A stretch of DNA of 48,162 nt from Alphaproteobacteria bacterium (lineage in GTDB: Bacteria; Pseudomonadota; Alphaproteobacteria; Rhizobiales; Aestuariivirgaceae): positions 1 through 48,162 of the forward strand of contig JAGWUY010000002.1 in assembly GCA_028868255.1 (NCBI GenBank), written 5' to 3'. The notes under the pieces are model-generated. The model was not told the DNA's origin. It made no database searches and saw only the letters and a list, made by a program, of their open reading frames with translations. Positions within the stretch are counted from its first letter, which is position 1. The number at the start of each line of letters is the position of its first letter. The position numbers and the translations under genes are program-made. Shown here piece after piece: positions 19,256 through 28,011 of the stretch.

Positions 19256-20491
19256 ATGGCACTCACAATTTCCCCTCTGGCACCTGCCAGCTTTCCCCAT
19301 TTGCCCGAAATCAAAGGCGTGGCCTTGGCCTCTGCCGCCACAGGCATTCGCTACAAAAACCGACCCGATGTTTTGCTGGCGGTTCTTGATGCGGGCACAA
19401 CTGTTGCAGGGTGTTTGACGACCTCCAAAACCCGCTCTGCCCCGGTTGATTATTGCGCAGAAAATCTGAAATCCGGCAAAGCCCGCGTGATGATCTGCAA
19501 TGCCGGCAATTCCAATGCCTTCACGGGCAAGGCGGGCATCACCACTGTCAAGGCTGTGGCCAGTGCCGCCGCCAAACAGTTCAAATGCAAATTGACTGAG
19601 GTGTTTCAAGCTTCAACAGGCGTGATCGGCGAACCGATGAACCCCGCCCCCATCATCAATGCTCTGCCCACCCTAGCCCAAGCGGCAAATGCAAAAGATT
19701 GGGATATGGCAGCACGCGCCATAATGACGACAGATACGTTTCAGAAAGTGGCCACAGCGCAAGTGAAACTGGGCGGCAAAACCGTAACGATCAATGGCAT
19801 TGCAAAAGGCTCAGGCATGATTGCGCCAGAAATGGCCACCATGTTGGTGTTCATTTTCACTGATGCAGCAATCCCCGCTAAAATCTTGCAAAAATTGTTG
19901 AGCCCCGCTGTGGGTAAAAGCTTCAATTGCATCACTGTGGACGGCGATACGTCAACGTCCGACACAGTTTTGTTGTTTGCCACGGGCAAAGCAGGTGTGG
20001 TGAAAGATCTGAAATCTGCCTCGGACGCCCGCCTCAAACCCTTTGCCAAGGCATTAGATGGCATTTGCCATGATCTCGCCATGCAAGTTGTGAAAGATGG
20101 CGAAGGCGCTGAAAAGCTGGTCGAGGTCAAAATCACCGGCGCTGAATCAAATTCAGCCGCCAAGAAAATCGGCATGGTGATTGCCAATTCACCTTTGGTC
20201 AAAACCGCAATTGCGGGTGAAGATGCCAATTGGGGCCGCATTGTCATGGCCGTTGGCAAATCCGGTGAAAAGGCGCTGCGTGACAAACTGCGCATCAAGA
20301 TTGGTGGCGTGCAAGTGGCAGCCAAGGGCATGAAAGACCCAAACTACAATGAGATCGACATCATGCCCCACATGAAAGGCCGCGACATCAAGATCGAAGT
20401 GGATATCGGTGTGGGCAAAGGTGCAAGCACGGTGTGGACTTGCGATTTGACGCACCGCTACATTGACATCAACGGCTCCTATCGCAGCTGA
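19256..20491 (+). CDS. argJ: Bifunctional ornithine acetyltransferase / N-acetylglutamate synthase ArgJ
   Basis: Recycles the acetyl group from N-acetylornithine to glutamate in arginine synthesis; many bacterial forms also use acetyl-CoA. The 411 residues include ICNAGNSNAFTGKAG and the self-cleavage site KGSGMIAPEMATML, where the bond before Thr195 is cut to give α and β chains and Thr195 becomes the nucleophile. The VDGDTSTSDT and GEDANWGRI blocks are also typical. GAGGCAGG precedes the ATG. Its stop overlaps the mutT start by one base (TGATG), the usual rhizobial parvulin–argJ–mutT order. Confidence 0.97.
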   Translation: MALTISPLAPASFPHLPEIKGVALASAATGIRYKNRPDVLLAVLDAGTTVAGCLTTSKTRSAPVDYCAENLKSGKARVMICNAGNSNAFTGKAGITTVKAVASAAAKQFKCKLTEVFQASTGVIGEPMNPAPIINALPTLAQAANAKDWDMAARAIMTTDTFQKVATAQVKLGGKTVTINGIAKGSGMIAPEMATMLVFIFTDAAIPAKILQKLLSPAVGKSFNCITVDGDTSTSDTVLLFATGKAGVVKDLKSASDARLKPFAKALDGICHDLAMQVVKDGEGAEKLVEVKITGAESNSAAKKIGMVIANSPLVKTAIAGEDANWGRIVMAVGKSGEKALRDKLRIKIGGVQVAAKGMKDPNYNEIDIMPHMKGRDIKIEVDIGVGKGASTVWTCDLTHRYIDINGSYRS

Positions 20492-20889
20492 TGAAGCTCG
20501 TACTCGTCGCCGCGGTTGCGCTGATTGATGCCGATGGCCGCATCTTGCTGGCCAAGCGACCGGAGGGAAAAACACTCGCGGGCCTGTGGGAATTTCCGGG
20601 CGGCAAAGTGGAACAGGGCGAGCGCCCTGAACAAGCATTGATCCGCGAATTGCGCGAAGAACTGGGCATTGACGTTGAACAATCCTGCCTCGCCCCCCTC
20701 ACCTTCGCCAGCCACGCTTATGATGATTTCCATCTGCTGATGCCACTTTTTGTGTGCAGGCGCTGGAAAGGCATAGTGCAAGCCATGGAAGGCCAAGACC
20801 TGAAATGGGCCTACGCCAAAGACCTCAAAACCTACCCCATGCCACCGGCAGATAAACCGCTGATCCCGCATTTGGTGGAGTTGCTTTAA
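20491..20889 (+). CDS. mutT: Nudix hydrolase MutT (8-oxo-dGTP diphosphatase)
   Basis: Removes oxidised 8-oxo-dGTP from the nucleotide pool, preventing A:T to C:G transversions. The 132 residues contain an intact Nudix box, from GGKVEQGERPEQALI to RELREELGI (about 35–57), the MutT-type LWEFPGGK just before it, and a short C-terminal β-α part. Coupled to argJ by a one-base TGATG overlap. The stop overlaps the stop of the convergent multicopper oxidase by three bases. Confidence 0.92.
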   Translation: MKLVLVAAVALIDADGRILLAKRPEGKTLAGLWEFPGGKVEQGERPEQALIRELREELGIDVEQSCLAPLTFASHAYDDFHLLMPLFVCRRWKGIVQAMEGQDLKWAYAKDLKTYPMPPADKPLIPHLVELL

Positions 20890-22598
20890 TCAATCTTGAT
20901 GTTGAACATCATGCCCATGTCTTCATGTTCCAAGATGTGGCAGTGATAAATATAATTGCCCCTATACCCATCAAAGCGCATGATAATACGCGTGGCCTCA
21001 TTGGGCTTGCATTGGATCGTATCCTTCCAACCATTTTCATGCGGTGGGATTTTAGAACGATTCAAATATTTGAAGCCAATAGCTTTGGGCATTGGCGGGT
21101 CAACCGGATCACCCGTCGCTGGCACAAATTCAATGCCTGTTCGGCTGAGCGGCATGAATTGAACCAAATGAACATGCATCGGATGAACGTCTTTTGTCGT
21201 GTTGAGAAATTCCCAAACCTCATAGCCCAAACTCTTGATCTCAATGGGAGGGGTGTTGCCCCAATTGCCGCCATTGACCAACACGGTTGGTGTGAGCAAT
21301 CCTGGCTTTGTATTCACCGGCAACATATATTCTTCCAATACGAAGCGGCGAAACACAAAGGAATGAGTTTGAACGGTAAAACCAGATTTCAAGCTTAACA
21401 TTGGCACTTGATCTGCGGCGGCCTCAATCGCGGCAAAGTCCATGGTGTCGATTTCATTCGGCGGCGCACCCGGTGGCAAAACCGGTTCCTTGCGTGCAGG
21501 AAGCTTAATCGGCCAAGACAAGAAATGCTTTTCATCACTTGCCAACGCTTTGCCTTTGACAGCAAACTGCAACAGTTGTGCAAAATTTTCCTTGCGATGA
21601 TCCAATATATCGGGATGGCTGTTGTGCAAAATAATATTTTTGTTGTTGTGCTTGCGCAAATCCAACAAGACATCGAATCTTTCACCAGGTGCCATGAGCA
21701 ATGTTTTTGCAGCCACTGATTCTTTGAGAAAACCGCCTTCCGTTCCGATGACGTGAAAATTGATTTTCTTGCCCGGATCGCCCTCTTCGCAGAAGGAAAG
21801 ATTGAAAATGCGTGTGTTGGCACCGTTGAGAATGCGAAGGCGGTACACGCGCGGTGCCACGCTTGCCCTTGGCCAAATTTGGCCATTCACGACAGGAAAT
21901 TGACCTACGAACTCTGGCGTCGCTGTGTAATTGGGGTCATTCTTGGCTTTCTCTTTGTCATATTCCTGCTCATAATAGAGCTGGCTGCCATCCTCGGTGA
22001 AGCTCTTATCCTGCAAGACCAACGGAATTTCCTGTTTGCCGCTGGGGAGAAAAGCCTCGCCATCCCCACGCAGCAAATACATGCCGCACAACCCCGCATA
22101 AACATTGAGGCGCGTCACATCCATCGCGTGATCGTGATACCATAACGTGGAGGCGGCCTGTTTGTTGGGGTAGTAATAAAGATGGCCCTCATTTGGATGG
22201 GAAAAGTGATGTGGAAATCCGTCACTTGTCGCTGGCACTCTTGCCCCATGCACATGAACCACATGATGCGGCTTCTCCAGCATGTGATCTTCTTCCATGC
22301 CCTGGCGCACGCCAAACGAGATGAGTGAGTCAAGGCTTTTGCCTTCCAAGCCATTGAACCAGTTGATTCTCACAGCTTCATTGGTTTTGGCCACGATTGT
22401 TGGCCCCGGATAGGTTCCATTATATCCAAATACCCGCACGGGGGACATGTCAGGGTGAAACCGGTGTTCGAACTCACCCATTGTCAGCATATATTGCTTG
22501 GTTGCATCATAAATCGGACTGACTGGCATAGCGACTTTTGGGATCACCAGCTCATTCTTGGCAAGCCATTTTCCAGTCGAAACAATTGGAAGCGGCAT
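20886..22598 (-). CDS. Multicopper oxidase, CotA/bilirubin-oxidase-like, no visible export signal
   Basis: Laccase-type oxidase of 570 residues that would couple one-electron oxidation of phenols, bilirubin-like compounds or metal ions to reduction of O2 to water. All four copper-ligand blocks are present: HVHGAR, WYHDHAM, HPMHVHL and the C-terminal HCHILEHEDMGMM with a Met axial ligand. Long spacers and YYYPNKQAASTLWYHDH are of the CotA type. The ATG at 22598 has a near-perfect GGAGGG just upstream; the ATG four codons earlier has none. The N-terminus (MPLPIVSTGKWLAK) shows no Sec or Tat signal, which is unusual for a copper oxidase in a Gram-negative cell. It follows the second oxidase gene by about 100 bases. 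Confidence 0.88.
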   Translation of the reverse strand: MPLPIVSTGKWLAKNELVIPKVAMPVSPIYDATKQYMLTMGEFEHRFHPDMSPVRVFGYNGTYPGPTIVAKTNEAVRINWFNGLEGKSLDSLISFGVRQGMEEDHMLEKPHHVVHVHGARVPATSDGFPHHFSHPNEGHLYYYPNKQAASTLWYHDHAMDVTRLNVYAGLCGMYLLRGDGEAFLPSGKQEIPLVLQDKSFTEDGSQLYYEQEYDKEKAKNDPNYTATPEFVGQFPVVNGQIWPRASVAPRVYRLRILNGANTRIFNLSFCEEGDPGKKINFHVIGTEGGFLKESVAAKTLLMAPGERFDVLLDLRKHNNKNIILHNSHPDILDHRKENFAQLLQFAVKGKALASDEKHFLSWPIKLPARKEPVLPPGAPPNEIDTMDFAAIEAAADQVPMLSLKSGFTVQTHSFVFRRFVLEEYMLPVNTKPGLLTPTVLVNGGNWGNTPPIEIKSLGYEVWEFLNTTKDVHPMHVHLVQFMPLSRTGIEFVPATGDPVDPPMPKAIGFKYLNRSKIPPHENGWKDTIQCKPNEATRIIMRFDGYRGNYIYHCHILEHEDMGMMFNIKID

Positions 22599-22696
22599 CT
22601 CGCCCTCCATTCTTTTGTATCAACCCCACCCGACAAGCTAAAACGAAGCAAACAAATTGCCAAGTGCATTAAACTGCTGAAACTGAAGTTACGGTT

Positions 22697-24052
22697 TTAA
22701 GCCGCCCCCACATAACGCATCGCCGCCATCATGCCGGCGTTCATATGATAGAGGTGATGGCAGTGGAAGGCCCAATTGCCGGGGTTCTTTGCATCGAATT
22801 GAATGGTGGCGCGTGATTTTGCAGGGATAAGGATTGTATCACGCACCGCGCCATTGACGCGCGTGTCACCCAGCCCCACCACTTTGAAGTAATGCCCATG
22901 CAGATGCATGGGATGCGCCATGCCGGTGCGGTTTTGCATGGTGACTTCGACACGCTCACCCTCGCGCACGCTAAACAACGTGTCGTGCATCATGGCTTTG
23001 CCATTAAAGCCCCAGCTATAATTTTTGTCGCTGCCTGTGAGGTCAACCACTTCGGTCTGATTTGTCGGCTCTTGCGGCACTTGCGCCACGGATCGCAACT
23101 GCTTCTCGAGCGAAAAATCCAGCATAGCACCTGGTTCACCCTGATCCGACACCGCAACAACCTCGGCCTTACCTGCCTTGATGATGATGCCGCTGCGCAG
23201 GGGCGCCCCTTCCGCTTGAAAGAGAATAGGCCATGCCCCAGGCCCTTGCGGCAATGCGATGCGGATATCCACCCGCTGCGCAATCCCGATGGGGAAACGC
23301 TTACCTATAACAGGAAACACGGTGTTGCCATCAACAGCAATCAACGACCCATCCAATGCACCAAGTTCAATCCACATATTGGTGGACGAACAGCCATTGA
23401 TGATACGCAGCCGCAAATGCCCCCCAATTTCAGCCTGTACTATTTCCGGGTCATCCAATGTGCGGTCATTGGCCAGCATGGCATCATAAGTCACGTCATT
23501 GGCCATCACCATATCAGGCATGTCCTTCATATTGGCTTTGAGGTCAGCCAGAATCTCTTGAGGGTCGCGGAACGAAAAATCATGCAGCATCACCACATGC
23601 TCTTGCTCATCAAACAGGGGCTTTTGCAACTCATGCACAATGAGAGGCGCAGCCAAAAGGCGCTGCTCCTGCAAGCCCACATGCGAATGCATCCAATGCG
23701 TGCCGGCCTTGGTGTTTTCAAAATCAATGGTGCGTGTTTCTTTGGGCTGCAAGGCAGGCGCAGAAAGTTGCGGCACACCATCCATCGCCGAAGGCGGTGT
23801 CAAACCATGCCAATGAACAGATGTTTCTTCAGAAAGCTGATTGACCAGATCATAACGAAAGCGTTGGCCCAACACCATTTCAAGGCCGGGTTTACCCGTC
23901 GGGCCCATCAAGCCAAAAACCTTGGCGGCCTTTCCCTTGACATCCAAAACACGCGATGTGACCGTAATGCGGGGTGCGAGTTGTGCTTGGGCAAGGCCCA
24001 CAAATGGCGCACCAGCAACGCCTGATAAAAATCCACGACGTGTGAGAGACAT
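22697..24052 (-). CDS. Tat-exported multicopper oxidase (FtsP/CueO-like)
   Basis: Periplasmic blue copper oxidase of 451 residues, perhaps for cuprous-ion or phenol oxidation. The N-terminus is a twin-arginine signal (SLTRRGFLSGVAGAPFVGLAQA). Copper motifs are HWHG, HWMHSHVGLQEQ, HPMHLHGH and HCHHLYHMNAGMM. The last keeps Cys and axial Met, so the type 1 site should be functional, unlike cell-division FtsP, which lost copper ligands. I see no Met-rich insert of the CueO kind. It starts 24 bases after accA on the same strand with GGAGAA before the ATG, so it is probably read through from accA. It shares little sequence with the neighbouring oxidase outside the copper motifs. Confidence 0.9.
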   Translation of the reverse strand: MSLTRRGFLSGVAGAPFVGLAQAQLAPRITVTSRVLDVKGKAAKVFGLMGPTGKPGLEMVLGQRFRYDLVNQLSEETSVHWHGLTPPSAMDGVPQLSAPALQPKETRTIDFENTKAGTHWMHSHVGLQEQRLLAAPLIVHELQKPLFDEQEHVVMLHDFSFRDPQEILADLKANMKDMPDMVMANDVTYDAMLANDRTLDDPEIVQAEIGGHLRLRIINGCSSTNMWIELGALDGSLIAVDGNTVFPVIGKRFPIGIAQRVDIRIALPQGPGAWPILFQAEGAPLRSGIIIKAGKAEVVAVSDQGEPGAMLDFSLEKQLRSVAQVPQEPTNQTEVVDLTGSDKNYSWGFNGKAMMHDTLFSVREGERVEVTMQNRTGMAHPMHLHGHYFKVVGLGDTRVNGAVRDTILIPAKSRATIQFDAKNPGNWAFHCHHLYHMNAGMMAAMRYVGAA

Positions 24053-24076
24053 GACGTGAGCTTCTCCAAGAAGGGC

Positions 24077-25030
24077 CTAGAGCCCTCGGCCAATATTCAA
24101 AAATTTCTCGCGCCTTTGTGTACGCAACACATCGCCCGACAAACCACCATAGGCGCGCAACGTGCGGGCCAAAGCTTCAGCGGTGGATTGCATAGCCTGC
24201 GCGGGCACACGGTGCGCCCCACCCAAAGGCTCGGGGATAATTTCATCAATGATACCGAATTTCTTCAAATCCTGCGCGGTGATCTTTAACGCTACGGCAG
24301 CATCCTTGGCCCGCGCCGGATCCCGCCACAAAATGGACGCCGCACCTTCTGGCGAAATCACACTGTAGATCGCATGTTCCAGCATCAAAACCGTATTGGC
24401 CGTGGCGATGGCAATTGCACCACCAGAGCCACCTTCGCCAATCACCACAGAAATCAGTGGCACTCCGAGCGACAGGCAGCAATCAGTAGACCGCGCAATC
24501 GCCTCCGCCTGCCCACGCTCTTCTGCATCAACACCGGGGTAAGCCCCTGAAGTATCAACAAAGGTAATCACAGGCAAACCAAAACGATTTGCCATTTCCA
24601 TCAGGCGCACGGCCTTGCGGTAACCTTCAGGCTTGGCCATGCCAAAATTGTGCTTGAGGCGGCTAGCGGTGTCAGACCCTTTTTCTTGCCCGATGACCAC
24701 AACAGGTTGGCCCTCAAACCGGCCAAGCCCACCCACCACAGCTTCATCTTCAGAGAATTTGCGGTCGCCTGCCAGAGATACAAAATCCGTGATCAGCGTG
24801 TTGATATAATCCAGCGCATGAGGCCGTTCCGGGTGGCGGGCCACCTGGGCTTTTTGCCATGGGGTAAGATTTTGATAGAGATCGGCCAGAATCTTGTTGG
24901 ACTTCTTTTCCAGCGATTTCACATCATCGGCGATGGAAATCTTGGCATCACCTTGCGCCACGGTGCGCAGCTCGGCAATCTTGCCTTCCAACTCGGCGAC
25001 CGGAGTTTCAAAATCCAGAAATGCGTGCAT
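24077..25030 (-). CDS. accA: Acetyl-CoA carboxylase carboxyltransferase subunit alpha
   Basis: With AccD, transfers carboxyl from biotin to acetyl-CoA to make malonyl-CoA, the first step of fatty-acid synthesis. The 317 residues match the usual length. An N-terminal helical hairpin ([19 protein letters not shown]) precedes the crotonase-like carboxyltransferase with [31 protein letters not shown] and [11 protein letters not shown], which builds an oxyanion hole. GAGGG precedes the ATG closely. xerD lies 78 bases upstream on the same strand; this pair is common in rhizobia. Confidence 0.97.
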   Translation of the reverse strand: MHAFLDFETPVAELEGKIAELRTVAQGDAKISIADDVKSLEKKSNKILADLYQNLTPWQKAQVARHPERPHALDYINTLITDFVSLAGDRKFSEDEAVVGGLGRFEGQPVVVIGQEKGSDTASRLKHNFGMAKPEGYRKAVRLMEMANRFGLPVITFVDTSGAYPGVDAEERGQAEAIARSTDCCLSLGVPLISVVIGEGGSGGAIAIATANTVLMLEHAIYSVISPEGAASILWRDPARAKDAAVALKITAQDLKKFGIIDEIIPEPLGGAHRVPAQAMQSTAEALARTLRAYGGLSGDVLRTQRREKFLNIGRGL

Positions 25031-25108
25031 AATCCCTCTTGTCGTGTTTGGGGCAATGAATAGGCTGTTTACTGGCGCTCTAACGCGCCCTTGTCAACTT
25101 GTCTCGTG

Positions 25109-26065
25109 TCAACTTTTCTTGTGCTTTGCAGAAAGCGGGTGGAATGACTCGACCGCTTCCTTTAGACGATCGGCCTGCACATGGGTATAAATCTGCGTGG
25201 TTGAAATATCGGCATGGCCCAGCATCTGCTGCACCGCCCGCAAATCTGCCCCATGCGCCAATAAATCGCTGGCAAAAGCATGTCGTAACACATGGGGAGA
25301 CACCTTCTCGGCATCAAGCCCTGCTGCACGCGCCAGCGCTTTCAACTCCAGCGCGAAATGTTGTCGGGTCAAGGCACCCTTGGCCCCATGCGAAGGAAAC
25401 AGGAACTTGGGCTCACCTTTTTGGTTAAGTTTCAGCGCCGCCACATAATCACGCAACACGCCCAACACCCGGTCCGACATCGGCACCATGCGCTCGCGCC
25501 CGCCCTTGCCCTTGATGGTCAAAAACCCATCACTGGCCATAGCAGCGCGAAATGTCAGCGTCACAAGCTCTGACACACGAAGGCCAGTGGCCGCCAACAT
25601 CTCTAACAAGCATTGCAGACGCATGGCTTTGAAGCGTGCGTTATCTTCACTCTGCTCCACTTTAACTTTGGCGGTATCCAACAATGCCAGCATTTCAGCC
25701 TCACTCAAAAGCTTAGGCAAGGGCTTGGCAGCGCGTGGACCTTCAACAATACTGGCCGGATTTTCCGTAGCAATATTTTCGCCATGCAAAAAGCCATGGA
25801 ATTGTTTCACCGCTGAAAGCCTACGGGCGGCTGTGCTGCGCGCCAGACCTTCAGCTTCAATATCAGCCATGAAATCTTTCACATCCGCCGTACGTGCAGC
25901 CGCGGCACTGACCTCGCGACCCCCCAAAAAAGTAAGATAACTCTGCAAATCGCGAGAATAGGCACTAAGTGAATTGGCGGCAGCGCCACGTTCAGCACTC
26001 ATCATTTCCAAAAACCGCCCCAGCAAGCGCCGATCAGATGAACTACTTTTCTCGAAGCTTGTCAT
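25109..26065 (-). CDS. xerD: Tyrosine recombinase XerD
   Basis: Resolves chromosome dimers at dif with XerC, under FtsK control. The 318 residues have the SAM-like core-binding domain (about 15–105, FLEMMSAERGAAANSLSAYSRDL) and the catalytic domain with the Arg in ATGLRVSEL, the Lys in IKGKGGRERMVP, HVLRHAFASDLL (His-x-x-Arg), a His in LGHADIST and the nucleophile Tyr in TTQIYTHV. This separates it from phage integrases: it is of standard Xer length and lies in a core neighbourhood. I chose the ATG at 26065 by homology; it lacks its own ribosome site and lies inside the last codons of a small upstream membrane-protein gene, so coupling is likely. Confidence 0.95.
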   Translation of the reverse strand: MTSFEKSSSSDRRLLGRFLEMMSAERGAAANSLSAYSRDLQSYLTFLGGREVSAAAARTADVKDFMADIEAEGLARSTAARRLSAVKQFHGFLHGENIATENPASIVEGPRAAKPLPKLLSEAEMLALLDTAKVKVEQSEDNARFKAMRLQCLLEMLAATGLRVSELVTLTFRAAMASDGFLTIKGKGGRERMVPMSDRVLGVLRDYVAALKLNQKGEPKFLFPSHGAKGALTRQHFALELKALARAAGLDAEKVSPHVLRHAFASDLLAHGADLRAVQQMLGHADISTTQIYTHVQADRLKEAVESFHPLSAKHKKS

Positions 26066-26186
26066 GGGGCAAAGATTTGATGATTTCGGATTGCTCGGGC
26101 GGGAAACTGGCCAAGGCAAAGGCCGCCCCATAGATCGCTGCCATGATCAAACCGACAACGATGACAAATTTGATCGTATCTGGCAC
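26043..26186 (-). CDS. Small single-pass membrane protein (47 residues, GTG start)
   Basis: Short gene overlapping the start of xerD by 23 bases. The GTG start has GAGGG six bases upstream and a good promoter candidate (26215–26243) about 30 bases further up. The product is a basic/polar N-end, one hydrophobic helix (FVIVVGLIMAAIYGAAFALA, about residues 7–26), then SFPPEQSEIIKSLPHDKLRE. I recall similar tiny proteins with a PPEQxEI-type tail upstream of xerD in rhizobia, but cannot confirm this here. The function is unknown. The frame, ribosome site, promoter and overlap together make a real gene likely. Confidence 0.72.
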   Translation of the reverse strand: MPDTIKFVIVVGLIMAAIYGAAFALASFPPEQSEIIKSLPHDKLREK

Positions 26187-26214
26187 GCAAAACCCTCTAT
26201 TAAAACCAAGCCTC

Positions 26215-26243
26215 AGCATAGCGCGTCAGTGCTCATTTGCCAA
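26215..26243 (-). promoter_or_regulatory. Candidate σ70-type promoter for the small protein–xerD transcript
   Basis: On minus, TTGGCA (26238–26243) and TATGCT (26215–26220) are 17 bases apart, matching 5/6 and 4/6 of the consensus. The expected start of transcription falls about 20 bases before the GTG of the 47-residue protein. It lies in the divergent space shared with aroK. Confidence 0.5.
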
Positions 26244-26300
26244 ATGAAAGCCTTCTAGCACTTCAGCTCCTCTTGCTCTAAAAGCCGTGGCCGAACAATC

Positions 26301-26888
26301 ATGGCCCGAAGATCAATCAACAAAGATATTGAAATTGTCCACCAAAAACTGGGCAACCGTGCGCTTGTGCTGGTGGGGCTGATGGGCGCGGGCAAAACCA
26401 GTGTTGGGCGCCGCGTTGCCGAAAAACTAGATATTCCTTTTATTGATGCTGATCACGAGATCGAAATTGCCGCTGGCAAAACCATACCTGAAATTTTTGC
26501 CGACCATGGCGAAGCCTATTTCCGCGAGGGAGAGCGTCGGGTGATCAACAGGCTTCTTGAAAATGGCAAGCAAGTGCTGGCCACAGGGGGCGGCGCATTT
26601 ATGAACACGGAAACGCGCCAGAATATTAAGCATCATGGCCTTTCGCTTTGGTTGAAAGCTGATCTTGATGTGCTCTTAAAGCGCGTTGCCAAGCGCAATG
26701 ACAGGCCGTTGCTGCAACAGGAAGACCCAGCAGCGGTAATGACCCGGCTGATGGACCTCCGCTACCCTATCTATGCTGAAGCAGACATCACCGTTGAAAG
26801 CCGCGATGTGCAACACGGCCAGATGGTCAATGATGTGATCAAGGCCATTGCTGATTTTGAAAACGAGGACGACAGCACTGATGAATGA
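26301..26888 (+). CDS. aroK: Shikimate kinase
   Basis: Phosphorylates shikimate at the 3-hydroxyl on the way to chorismate and the aromatic amino acids. The 195 residues have a P-loop GLMGAGKT at 26–33, the shikimate-binding Asp in DADHEIE, Arg in YFREGERRV, the GGGA loop and the lid Arg in RNDRPLL. The N-terminal extension of about 18 residues and an acidic C-tail are usual in rhizobia. It overlaps aroB by eight bases. There is no clear ribosome site before the ATG. Confidence 0.96.
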   Translation: MARRSINKDIEIVHQKLGNRALVLVGLMGAGKTSVGRRVAEKLDIPFIDADHEIEIAAGKTIPEIFADHGEAYFREGERRVINRLLENGKQVLATGGGAFMNTETRQNIKHHGLSLWLKADLDVLLKRVAKRNDRPLLQQEDPAAVMTRLMDLRYPIYAEADITVESRDVQHGQMVNDVIKAIADFENEDDSTDE

Positions 26889-28011
26889 GCACCCCATTAG
26901 CCAGTCAGTGCAAGTGAGTTTGGCCGATCGTTCATATGACATCACCATCGGGCAAAAATTGGTGGCCACGGCAGGTGCGCGCATCGCCCCTCTGCTCAAG
27001 CGCCCTTTCTTGGCCATCGTGACAGATGAAAATGTAGCAAAACTGCATTTGCCAACTTTAGAAAAATCTTGCGCCGACCACGGCATCGAAACCAAATCCA
27101 TCATTTTACCCGCAGGCGAAGCGACCAAGAGCTATAAATATCTGGCCGAGCTGTGCGATGGCTTGCTTGCGGCGGGTGTTGAGCGACGCGATGTGGTGGT
27201 GGCCCTGGGCGGTGGTGTGATCGGTGATCTCACAGGCTTTGCCGCCAGCATTTTGCGCCGGGGGGTGAACTTCATACAAGTCCCAACCTCGCTTCTGGCC
27301 CAGGTTGACAGTTCTGTCGGTGGCAAAACCGGTATCAACTCACCCCTGGGCAAAAACCTGATTGGTGCCTTTCACCAACCCATCGCCGTGTTGGCGGATC
27401 TTGATGTGCTTTCAACTTTGCCCCAGCGCCAACGCGCCGCTGGCTATGCCGAAATTGCCAAATATGGCTTGCTTGGCGATGCCACATTTTTCAAATGGTT
27501 GGATGCAAATGTAGAATCCATTGTGAATATGGGCAATGATCTTTCAGCTTTGGCCAAGTCGGTCGAAACCAGCTGCTCCATGAAGGCCCGCATCGTCGCC
27601 GAAGATGAAACCGAAACCGGCGTGCGCGCCCTGCTCAATCTGGGCCACACTTTCGGCCACGCTTTGGAAGCAGCAACAGGCTATTCAGATCGCCTGCTGC
27701 ATGGCGAGGGTGTGAGCATTGGCATGGTGCAGGCGTTCAAATTTTCGGAACAGCTGGGCCATTGTGCATCCGGCACGGCTGAAAACGTGGCCAAACATCT
27801 GGCGCGCGCAGGCCTGCCCACTCACATGTCACAAATTCCGGGTAGCCTGCCCCCGCCGGAAAAATTGGTCGAACTGATGCGACAGGATAAAAAAGCCATA
27901 GGCGGCAAACTGACCTTTATTCTCGCCCGCGCCATTGGAGAAAGTTTTATCGCCAAAGACGTTGCGGAAGCAGATGTCTTGGCGTTCCTTAAAGAGGATA
28001 TGGTGAAGTGA
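26881..28011 (+). CDS. aroB: 3-dehydroquinate synthase
   Basis: Converts DAHP to 3-dehydroquinate with NAD and a divalent metal, the second shikimate-pathway step. The 376 residues include the NAD-binding GGGVIGDLTGFAAS, the PTSLLAQVDSSVGGKTGIN block, KNLIGAFHQP, and the metal ligands in AEIAKYG, LNLGHTFGHALE and LLHGEGVSIGM. I chose the ATG at 26881, which overlaps aroK; the open frame further up encodes aroK sequence in another frame. The stop overlaps the GTG of the next gene, so aroK–aroB–CNNM form a coupled operon, as in other Hyphomicrobiales. Confidence 0.97.
   Translation: MNEHPISQSVQVSLADRSYDITIGQKLVATAGARIAPLLKRPFLAIVTDENVAKLHLPTLEKSCADHGIETKSIILPAGEATKSYKYLAELCDGLLAAGVERRDVVVALGGGVIGDLTGFAASILRRGVNFIQVPTSLLAQVDSSVGGKTGINSPLGKNLIGAFHQPIAVLADLDVLSTLPQRQRAAGYAEIAKYGLLGDATFFKWLDANVESIVNMGNDLSALAKSVETSCSMKARIVAEDETETGVRALLNLGHTFGHALEAATGYSDRLLHGEGVSIGMVQAFKFSEQLGHCASGTAENVAKHLARAGLPTHMSQIPGSLPPPEKLVELMRQDKKAIGGKLTFILARAIGESFIAKDVAEADVLAFLKEDMVK

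Noticed and set aside
25109-26065. XerD as a mobile-element integrase
   Set aside because: Core Xer motifs and a standard chromosomal neighbourhood next to accA make it housekeeping.
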